A stretch of DNA of 10,350 nucleotides, taken from Pirellulaceae bacterium (GTDB lineage Bacteria; Planctomycetota; Planctomycetia; Pirellulales; Pirellulaceae). The first letter of the stretch is position 1. The number at the start of each line of letters is the position of its first letter. The notes under the pieces were generated by a model, which searched no databases, was not told the DNA's origin, and saw only the letters and a program-made list of their open reading frames with translations. Where the stretch lies: NCBI GenBank assembly GCA_030744095.1, contig JASLRF010000618.1, forward strand, positions 1 to 10,350. The letters run 5' to 3'. The position numbers and the translations under genes were made by a program. Positions 1 to 5,644 of this stretch are shown here, one piece after another.

Positions 1-1044
1 TTTGTGGTGGTTCAGCAGGCCCAGCCGGGCCGGTGTTCCGTACAGCCGGTAGACATCAAGGGCAGCGGTGATGAACGGCCAACTCTGTTTGCCGTCAGCG
101 GAGTCGCCGCCGAGCAACAGGAACGGGCGCGGTGCCGCAAGGGCCAGCAGTTCATGATGTTCTCGCTTGAAGTCCGCGCCTTTGATCGTGTCGCCTAAGT
201 ACCAGGCCGCATCCCAATTTGAGAATGTTGTGCCGATCCCCCCTTCACTGCAGACTGTCACTTTGACGCGCGGATCAAAGGCCGCCAGATAGAGAACTTC
301 CTTCGCTCCCAGCGAATGCCCGATCGCACCAATCCGAGTGGGATCGACCTCACCTTGGCTCGCCAAAATATCGACAGCCACTTGAGCGTCAAAGAGCATT
401 TTGGCCATTCCCTTGGCACGCGGATGCCGTTTTAGAAACCGCGATGCCTCCTGGCCGGCTGCAATGTGGTCATTGTCGGGCCACAGATAGTTGCGGGGAC
501 AAAACGTGATGTAACCCCGCTCGGCAAGCTTCAGCCCAAAGGCCTTTTCAGGTTTGCCTTCGACGCCCGCCGGTTGCCGAATCGAATGGTTGATCGTCGA
601 ATGAAACGCCACCACACCAGCACGGTGTTTGGCCTTGGCGGGTTTTAGCAGGTAGGCTTCGGTGATGATTCCCGGTTCGACTTCGTATCGCACCAGCTGA
701 CGAATCACCTCGCCCACTCGGTCTTCGGTGACCACGGACAGTTCGGGCGGATCGTGGCGGTCGAGCCCGAGCGTGCCGAGAAACTCGAGCCACGCTTTAC
801 CCAGTTCAGCTCGCCGCCTCTCCCACTGCTCGACCGATTCTACGGGATGACCGTCTCCATTGACGAGCAGTGCCATAAGAGGTGACGGAGTGTTGCTCGC
901 TGACGCTGGCGGTTGCTGCACATCGTTCAGCCAATCGACGTCCACCGGCGGTGTCGTCGTCTGGGCTGCCAGCGACGTCGCGATTATGCTGACAACAAGA
1001 ATCGTCAGCAGTGCCGTTGCAGCAATAGAACTTTGTTGTCTCAC
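1..1044 (-). CDS. Secreted alpha/beta-hydrolase (dienelactone hydrolase / acetyl-esterase-like), 3' end beyond the window
   Basis: Reading leftward from 1044 the frame stays open for 348 codons and runs off the left edge, so the C-terminus is missing. Residues 1-27 form a signal peptide: a short Arg-containing start, a hydrophobic core (about 7-25) and cleavage near SLAA|Q. The mature part has the alpha/beta-hydrolase core. The nucleophile elbow GHSLG carries Ser at about residue 244, preceded by VDPTRIGAI. An acid candidate lies in LLLGGDSAD (Asp 314 or 317), and a His pair (346-347, NHHK) at the cut edge may include the catalytic His. The strand AGVVAFHST at about 140 fits the start of the fold. 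The sequence recalls Abhydrolase_7 / acetylxylan-esterase-like proteins, so ester hydrolysis on a sugar or small polymer is likely; the substrate is not readable. The GTG start at 1044 has GGAAG four bases upstream (a short spacing) and gives a clean signal peptide. An in-frame ATG at 1122 is the alternative. It is probably the last gene of the DUF1501-DUF1549 operon, 102 bases after the previous stop. Confidence 0.85.
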   Translation of the reverse strand, partial: MRQQSSIAATALLTILVVSIIATSLAAQTTTPPVDVDWLNDVQQPPASASNTPSPLMALLVNGDGHPVESVEQWERRRAELGKAWLEFLGTLGLDRHDPPELSVVTEDRVGEVIRQLVRYEVEPGIITEAYLLKPAKAKHRAGVVAFHSTINHSIRQPAGVEGKPEKAFGLKLAERGYITFCPRNYLWPDNDHIAAGQEASRFLKRHPRAKGMAKMLFDAQVAVDILASQGEVDPTRIGAIGHSLGAKEVLYLAAFDPRVKVTVCSEGGIGTTFSNWDAAWYLGDTIKGADFKREHHELLALAAPRPFLLLGGDSADGKQSWPFITAALDVYRLYGTPARLGLLNHHK

Positions 1045-1146
1045 GATTCTTCCATAACTGCACGTCGCTTGTTCGCGGCCTACAGAAACGGGTCGTCTGA
1101 AAAGCAGCAAGAGGCGTGGCATGATGATCGAAGCTCGCAGTAGAGT

Positions 1147-3198
1147 TCAGTCGATGTACAGGAATTCGCTAAGGTTGTATAGTGCCAAGCACAGGTCGGT
1201 CCAAGCAGCCGCTTCATAGGGATCGACGTGGGCGATGACGGGATTGGGCAGAGCGAGTTCGTTGGTTGGACGTGCTTCGCTGGCGAGCGAGCTGCGTTGC
1301 TTGGTCAGGAATTCGGCAAGCGACTGTTGCTCCTCCGCAGTGGGCGTTCGCCCGAGTACACGGCTAACGGCGATTGCCAAGCGCTGCTGGAGTTCGGTTG
1401 ACGCCGAAAGCACGACACTGGCCAACCGACGCGAAGCATCTAACGACGCTTGTGAATTAAGCAACAGCAGCGACTGCGGGGCCGTCGTCGAGCGGCCTCG
1501 CCGCGGACAGCTGGCATTGGCATCTGGGCGGTCAAAGGCTTCAAAAATTGGGAAGCGAAGATTGCGTCGAGCGAAAATGTAAATACTGCGGCGGTAATGG
1601 TCCGATACCTTGGGACTGACGTTCCATTGGTTCTTCAACAGCGTCTTGACAAGCTCATCCGGCAACGGTGGGCGGACGCCGGGGCCACCTCGACGCAACT
1701 GAAGTGAGTCGGAAGTAACGAGCATCGCGTCGCGAACTTCCTCGCCAGTCAGCCGGCGGCGAGGAAACCGGGCCAGCCAGTAGTTCGGGGAATCGATGTC
1801 TTGCGAGTGTCGCCACGATTCTGCCGCCTCGGCCAGCTGTCGGTCTGACCAGCCGACTTGCGATGGTCGACTTGCCTGGCGATACGTAGCCGAGGTCAGA
1901 ATCAACCGGTGCAGATGTTTCAATCGCCAGTCGTGCTGCATCAATTCAATCGCCAGCCAATCCAGTAATTCCGGATGTGATGGTTCTTCGCCGACGAGCC
2001 CAAAATCGCTCGGAGAGCGCGACAAGCCGTTCCCAAAATGATGTTGCCACAGACGGTTGGCAATCACGCGCGATGTCAACGGGTGGTCAGATCGGGTCAG
2101 CCACTGCGCCAGCGCGGTGCGAGGATGGGGCGCATCGGCCACGGGTTCGGCTGCGCCTAGCGGGTTGGCGATTCGCGGCACGCCGGCGTCAATCTCAGGG
2201 CCAGGTCGTTGCCAATCCCCGCGGATCATCAAGTGGCTCGGCGCCGAGCGCTCGGCGCCATGCAATACGCTGACCGACTGATTCTTCTTGAGCACGACGG
2301 CCGGTTCGAAAACCGCACGAAGCCGATAGAAATCAGCCTGGCTGACCGGATCATACATGTGATCGTGACATTGTGCGCAGCCCATCTGCAGGCCCATCAG
2401 AGCAGCTCCGACGGTGGACGTGATTTCGTTGAGCAGATGGTGTCGTCGTTCGTCTTGCGAGTTGATGTCCGGCATGTCAGGGCCGGCGACGCAGAACGTC
2501 GTCGCCGTGCGCGCCGCCTCGATGTCTGGAGCGATCTCGTCACCCGCCAGTTGCCAATGCACGAACGTGTCGTAAGGCATATCTTCGTTGAAGGCCTTGA
2601 TCACCCAGTCGCGATAACGCCAGGCCTCATTCCGCGTCTTGTCATGCTCGAAGCCATCTGTCTCGGCAAACCGGGCCAGATCCAACCAGTGTTGCGCCCA
2701 TCGTTCGCCGTAGTGGTGTGATCCCAACAAACGGTCTACTAACTGCTCGTAAGCATCGAGGGCAGAATCCGCGACAAATGTGGCAACTTGATCGGTCGTC
2801 GGTGGCAGGCCGGTCACGTCAAAGTAAATACGGCGAATCAGCGTGGTCCGGTCGGCCTCGGCCAGCGGCGTCAATTCGAGGTCTTGTAACTGCGCGAGAA
2901 TAAACCGGTCGATTGCGTTGCGCGGCCAGTTGTTCCATCTTTCGGACGGAGGCAAGGTCGGCAGCGCCGGCCTGTGGAGCGGGCGAAACGACCAGTGGTC
3001 ACGGTCCGAGGCGGTGATGGGCGCCTCCTGAATCTCGCCAGCTTTCTGAATCCCATCGGATAGCTCGTCGGCACGCGTCGCAGGCGTAAGGGCCGCGAAA
3101 AAAGTGGGAACCACAGTCAAGGCGACTGGCAAAACCAGCATGTTTAAGGGAAGCACGCGGCACGCTGATCGGCCGTGATGGGTAGTGAGATTCGTCAA
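1147..3198 (-). CDS. DUF1549/DUF1553 (PSCyt2/PSD1) planctomycete exported protein lacking the N-terminal cytochrome domain
   Basis: This 683-residue protein has the two domains that define a large planctomycete family of unknown function. DUF1549 spans about 94-300 (NAIDRFILAQL, then RRIYFDVTGLPP, then HWLDLARFAETDGFEHD). DUF1553 spans about 360-655 (HPLTSRVIANRLWQHHFGNGL, RLILTSATYRQAS, SLLLLNSQ) and ends in the usual DLCLALYNLSEFLYID. A CXXCH sequence (C274-A-Q-C277-H278, then DHMYDP) sits at the end of DUF1549, a potential heme-binding site common in this family. Many relatives also carry a PSCyt1 cytochrome-like domain ahead of DUF1549; here only about 90 residues precede it and no further CXXCH is present. 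Residues 16-43 look like a signal peptide ending TRA|DE. The start is TTG at 3198, overlapping the TGA of the upstream DUF1501 gene by 4 bases, with GAGG nine bases upstream. An ATG at 3141 would also work but has no ribosome site and a poorer signal N-terminus. Translational coupling to DUF1501 is likely. Confidence 0.92.
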   Translation of the reverse strand: MTNLTTHHGRSACRVLPLNMLVLPVALTVVPTFFAALTPATRADELSDGIQKAGEIQEAPITASDRDHWSFRPLHRPALPTLPPSERWNNWPRNAIDRFILAQLQDLELTPLAEADRTTLIRRIYFDVTGLPPTTDQVATFVADSALDAYEQLVDRLLGSHHYGERWAQHWLDLARFAETDGFEHDKTRNEAWRYRDWVIKAFNEDMPYDTFVHWQLAGDEIAPDIEAARTATTFCVAGPDMPDINSQDERRHHLLNEITSTVGAALMGLQMGCAQCHDHMYDPVSQADFYRLRAVFEPAVVLKKNQSVSVLHGAERSAPSHLMIRGDWQRPGPEIDAGVPRIANPLGAAEPVADAPHPRTALAQWLTRSDHPLTSRVIANRLWQHHFGNGLSRSPSDFGLVGEEPSHPELLDWLAIELMQHDWRLKHLHRLILTSATYRQASRPSQVGWSDRQLAEAAESWRHSQDIDSPNYWLARFPRRRLTGEEVRDAMLVTSDSLQLRRGGPGVRPPLPDELVKTLLKNQWNVSPKVSDHYRRSIYIFARRNLRFPIFEAFDRPDANASCPRRGRSTTAPQSLLLLNSQASLDASRRLASVVLSASTELQQRLAIAVSRVLGRTPTAEEQQSLAEFLTKQRSSLASEARPTNELALPNPVIAHVDPYEAAAWTDLCLALYNLSEFLYID
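2236..2259. repeat. GC-rich palindrome inside the DUF1549/DUF1553 gene
   Basis: GGCGCCGAGCGCTCGGCGCC (2240-2259) is a perfect 20-base palindrome. A 10-base direct repeat, GCTCGGCGCC (2236-2245 and 2250-2259), overlaps it. It encodes residues around HGAERSAPSH (313-322) in the linker between the two domains. It could fold in DNA or mRNA, but the coded residues fit the family, so chance within GC-rich codons is possible. Confidence 0.6.
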
Positions 3199-4622
3199 CT
3201 GAACAATCCTCGAACTACGTGGGCCTCGGTGGGGCCGATCAGCCGTTCATCCAGACCATGATGCTCGAACGACAGCAGCTCGTGATCGAGGCCCATCAGG
3301 TGGAGCAACATTGCGTGGAAATCACGGACATGAACCTTGTCTTCGGCGGCTCGTAGCCCAATCGGGTCCGTGGCTCCGATCGCTCGCCCCCCTCGCAATC
3401 CCGCCCCTGCCAACCAATACGAATAGCCCCAAGGATTGTGATCGCGGCCCTTCCCCTGTTCGCTCATCGGCATTCGGCCGAATTCGCCACCCCAGATCAC
3501 CAACGTCTCGTCTAACAGCCCGCGCTGCTTGAGATCCGCGAGGAGCCCGGCCACGGGTAGATCCGTGCGACGGCAGTACCGCGAATGGTTGTCCAAGATG
3601 TCGTTGTGCGCATCCCAACCGTTGGTGTCCCCCGAATACAACTGCACGAAGCGGACTCCGCTCTCGATCATCCGACGTGCGAGCAGGCAGCGCTGTCCGA
3701 ACTCACGTGTTTGCGGTTGGTTGATTCCGTAGAGTCGATTGGTTGTCTCGGTTTCACGAGACAGGTCAACGAGATCCGGCGCGGCGGTTTGCATACGGAA
3801 CGCTAATTCGTAGGCCGCGATCCGCGCCGACAATTCGTCGTCTTCAGATCTGGCTGCCAGGTGGCGATCGTTGAAACGCTGAATCAGATTCAAGGTGCTA
3901 CGCTGTTGTGCGGAAGAGATGCCCGTCGGTGGTTGGAGATTCAGGATCGGCGTGCTGCCCGTTCTCATCGTGACGCCTTGGTAAGTCGCCGGCAGGAAGC
4001 CACTTCCCCAAGCGGGAGGGCCGCCCTTCGCACCGCCACCCGGATCAGGCAAAACAACAAAGGCGGGCATGTCGCGATTCTCACTGCCCAACCCATACGC
4101 CATCCAACTACCCACACTGGGACGCCCCATCAAAATGTTTCCGGTGTTAATCTGGTACACCGCCTGCGGATGGTTAACGCTGTCCCCGTGCATGCTACGA
4201 ATCACCACCAGGTCGTCGGCATGACGAGCAGTGTGCGGCAAAAAGTCACTGATCAGCAATCCCGATTTGCCTCGCGGACGAAACGGTTTGATCGGTCCCA
4301 GCAGCGGGTTGCGCGCGACATTGCGACGCGTCATGATCTGACCGAAACTCTCTGGGACAGGTTTCCCGGCATACTTGGCGAGTTCTGGTTTCGGGTCCAG
4401 CAGATCCACATGGCTGGGGCCACCATGCATAAACAACCAGATCACGCGCTTAGCACGCGGGGCAAAGTCTGGTTCGATCGGCGCCCCTGGTTCGGTCGTA
4501 GCGGCTAGCGCAGTCTGTTCATCCGCGAGCAAACTGGTCAATGCCAACAGCCCCGCGCCACCTCCAGCCTGCGCGAGAAAGCTGCGGCGTGACAAACTCC
4601 GAGCGTCGTATGACAAATCCAT
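3195..4622 (-). CDS. DUF1501 protein, Tat-exported, alkaline-phosphatase/sulfatase-like fold
   Basis: From ATG 4622 this is a 475-residue DUF1501 protein, a family abundant in planctomycetes, related to the alkaline phosphatase/sulfatase superfamily, with no settled reaction. A twin-arginine signal is present: SRRSFL at 11-16, followed by a Gly/Ala/Leu-rich stretch to about 40. Family landmarks follow in order: RVIWLFMHGGPSHVDLLDPKP (about 59-79), RSMHGDSVNHPQ (about 142-153), GVRFVQLYSGDTNGWDAH (about 322-339), VIWGGEFGRMP (about 375-385) and GRDHNPWGYS (about 392-401). The Asp, His and Glu residues in these blocks are the likely metal or phosphate-ester site; this is by analogy. The frame is also open back to a GTG at 4742. 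I prefer 4622 because a TATAAT box at 4659-4664 falls inside that 40-residue extension, and because the Tat motif then sits at its usual distance from the start. It is the first gene of the minus-strand operon. Confidence 0.93.
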   Translation of the reverse strand: MDLSYDARSLSRRSFLAQAGGGAGLLALTSLLADEQTALAATTEPGAPIEPDFAPRAKRVIWLFMHGGPSHVDLLDPKPELAKYAGKPVPESFGQIMTRRNVARNPLLGPIKPFRPRGKSGLLISDFLPHTARHADDLVVIRSMHGDSVNHPQAVYQINTGNILMGRPSVGSWMAYGLGSENRDMPAFVVLPDPGGGAKGGPPAWGSGFLPATYQGVTMRTGSTPILNLQPPTGISSAQQRSTLNLIQRFNDRHLAARSEDDELSARIAAYELAFRMQTAAPDLVDLSRETETTNRLYGINQPQTREFGQRCLLARRMIESGVRFVQLYSGDTNGWDAHNDILDNHSRYCRRTDLPVAGLLADLKQRGLLDETLVIWGGEFGRMPMSEQGKGRDHNPWGYSYWLAGAGLRGGRAIGATDPIGLRAAEDKVHVRDFHAMLLHLMGLDHELLSFEHHGLDERLIGPTEAHVVRGLFS

Positions 4623-4658
4623 TGCGAGATCCAAAGGGCCGAGTAAATGTCCGCACGG

Positions 4659-4664
4659 ATTATA
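4659..4664 (-). promoter_or_regulatory. Candidate -10 box (TATAAT) for the DUF1501-DUF1549-hydrolase operon
   Basis: Read on the minus strand, the bases are a perfect TATAAT, 36 bases upstream of the ATG at 4622. The hexamer 17 bases further upstream is TTAGCC, only a 3/6 match to TTGACA, so the -35 is weak. Transcription would start near 4652 and leave a leader of about 30 bases. This would make the frame between 4623 and 4742 untranslated. Confidence 0.5.
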
Positions 4665-4785
4665 ACGCGCCAGACGACGTAGGCTAATAACTTCATTGGC
4701 TTCCACCGGTGGGGCGATCGGCGAAGGCTGTGCGCTGAACACGCTTCTAACTTGTACGGCTTTCCTTGTAAAAGCCAGTTCAACG

Positions 4786-4813
4786 TTGCCATAAGGCCAT
4801 GAATGGATAATAT
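4786..4813 (+). promoter_or_regulatory. Candidate promoter for the histidine phosphatase gene
   Basis: TTGCCA at 4786-4791 matches TTGACA at five of six bases. TAATAT at 4808-4813 matches TATAAT at four of six, with a 16-base spacer. Transcription would start near 4820, leaving a leader of about 27 bases to the ATG at 4847. The alternative -10 GATAAT (4806-4811) leaves only 14 bases of spacer. Sigma-70-like elements are assumed. It lies back to back with the minus-strand operon promoter. Confidence 0.3.
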
Positions 4814-4834
4814 TTGAGGAAAATCCCTGTATCA

Positions 4835-4840
4835 GAAAGG
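4835..4840 (+). promoter_or_regulatory. Ribosome binding site deciding the start at 4847
   Basis: GAAAGG lies six bases before ATG 4847. It supports this start over the in-frame TTG at 4814, which has no comparable site. Confidence 0.6.
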
Positions 4841-4846
4841 TCTCTT

Positions 4847-5392
4847 ATGACACGATTGAAGTATCGCGTTAGTTTCGTCGTCGGGTCACTCTTAGTGATC
4901 TTGTCGAACCATCTGCGTGCGGAGGAAACACTGGCAAAGCCTCGCCTGGTGGTCTTTCTCGTGCGTCACGCCGAGAAAGTGGATGCGAGTCGAGACCCGG
5001 AGTTATCTTCCGTCGGGAAAGAGCGGGCGAAGAAACTCGCCCTCGTATTGCGTGATGCCAAAATAAAGTACATCCACAGCAGTGACTTTATCCGAACGCG
5101 AGACACCGCTGCGCCGTTCGCCGCACGCCTTAAGCTGAGAGTGGAATTGTACGATCCGAACGACCTGCCGACTCTCCTCAAGAAGTTGCGACAAACAGGC
5201 GATCGCCATCTTGTTGTCGGTCACAGCACGTCAACTCCCGCTGCAGTCAAGATGCTTGGCGGAAAACCTGGTAGTGTCATCAATGAAGCTGGTGAGTTTG
5301 ACCGGCTGTACATTATCTCGGTCGATACGAATGGCGACGTAAGTACCGTATTGATGCGATACGGCAGGCCCTTCAAGGAAACTGGAAGCTAA
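4847..5392 (+). CDS. Secreted histidine phosphatase family protein (SixA/phosphoglycerate-mutase-like)
   Basis: This 181-residue protein belongs to the histidine phosphatase (RHG/phosphoglycerate-mutase-like) superfamily, which transfers phosphate through a phosphohistidine. VFLVRHAEK (about 36-44) holds the Arg40-His41 pair with the nucleophilic His. LSSVGKERAKKLA follows, then SSDFIRTRDTAAPFA (78-92), with an Arg that should bind phosphate, and VVGHSTSTP (123-131), with the second catalytic His126. The size fits the small SixA-like branch rather than glycolytic mutases. Residues 1-25 look like a signal peptide (MTRLKYR, hydrophobic core, LRA|EE), so it probably acts in the periplasm or envelope on an unknown phosphate ester; a cytoplasmic phosphohistidine target as for SixA would not fit. 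The start is ATG 4847, with GAAAGG six bases upstream. A TTG at 4814 is in frame but would bury the signal peptide. It is a single gene, divergent from the DUF1501 operon and convergent with the amidohydrolase. Confidence 0.88.
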   Translation: MTRLKYRVSFVVGSLLVILSNHLRAEETLAKPRLVVFLVRHAEKVDASRDPELSSVGKERAKKLALVLRDAKIKYIHSSDFIRTRDTAAPFAARLKLRVELYDPNDLPTLLKKLRQTGDRHLVVGHSTSTPAAVKMLGGKPGSVINEAGEFDRLYIISVDTNGDVSTVLMRYGRPFKETGS

Positions 5393-5412
5393 GCAGTGTT
5401 CGATCTTCTATT

Positions 5413-5463
5413 GTTGTCTTTCGCTCCGCGAAAGCACGTTCCTTTCGCGGAGCGAAAGGCGAC
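5413..5463. repeat. REPIN-like nested palindrome between convergent genes
   Basis: CTTTCGCTCCGCGAAAG (5418-5434) and its exact reverse complement (5442-5458) form a perfect 17-bp inverted repeat around a 7-base loop. Each arm is itself a small hairpin: CTTTCGC and GCGAAAG pair around TCC or GGA. This paired arrangement of two mini-hairpins resembles REP doublets (REPINs). In a plus-strand RNA, G-U pairs extend the stem to about 22 bp (5413-5434 with 5442-5463). In a minus-strand RNA those positions would be A-C mismatches. It starts 20 bases after the histidine phosphatase stop and probably protects or ends that transcript. No U-run follows, so it is not a classical intrinsic terminator. Confidence 0.75.
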
Positions 5464-5533
5464 TATTGGGCAGTAATTCCTCGAACGATCCTAAGCCGGA
5501 TTGTTTGCCAAGCCAATGACCATCCGGAATGTG

Positions 5534-5614
5534 GGAAGGGGTCGGGAGTCGTTTTCGGCCATCGGGGTCTACCGATCGAAAGTTGTGGCCCGAAAAAGAC
5601 TCCCGACCCCTTTC
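5534..5614. repeat. 81-base inverted-repeat element (MITE- or REP-like)
   Basis: The left arm (5534-5560) contains AAGGGGTCGGGAGTC followed by GTTTTCGGCC. The right arm (5587-5614) reverse-complements to AAGGGGTCGGGAGTC followed by TTTTTCGGGCC. The arms match over about 25 bases, with one substitution and one or two extra bases. The 26-base centre holds a further small hairpin (ATCGG ... CCGAT). The element lies about 30 bases beyond the stop of the amidohydrolase gene. Near-identical GGGTCGGGAGTC arms with a short non-coding centre suggest a non-autonomous mobile or REP-type repeat, perhaps reused as a 3' end for the minus-strand transcript. No target-site duplication is evident. Confidence 0.65.
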
Positions 5615-5644
5615 TGCCAGGCGCTCGAGGCCAAACGCCGACGA

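Noticed and set aside
548..1063. Two short minus-strand open frames (548-793 and 806-1063)
   Set aside because: They are in another frame of the hydrolase gene on the same strand. The true frame runs through the whole region with a signal peptide and catalytic motifs.
1045..1122. Upstream ATG start at 1122 for the alpha/beta-hydrolase
   Set aside because: The frame is open and would shorten the operon gap to 24 bases, but it has no ribosome site and would place a charged stretch before the signal core. GTG 1044 fits better, though this is not settled.
2209..2721. 170-codon plus-strand open frame
   Set aside because: It is antisense to the well-supported DUF1549/DUF1553 gene and has no family features.
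3861..4508. 215-codon plus-strand open frame
   Set aside because: It lies wholly antisense to the DUF1501 gene, whose protein has clear family motifs. The plus-strand product shows no recognisable domain.
4814..4846. N-terminal extension of the histidine phosphatase from a TTG start
   Set aside because: It has no ribosome site, and the added residues would bury the signal peptide that starts cleanly at ATG 4847.
5413..5463. Classical intrinsic terminator
   Set aside because: The hairpin is strong, but no U-run follows on either strand, so I list it as a REP-like repeat that may still affect transcript ends.
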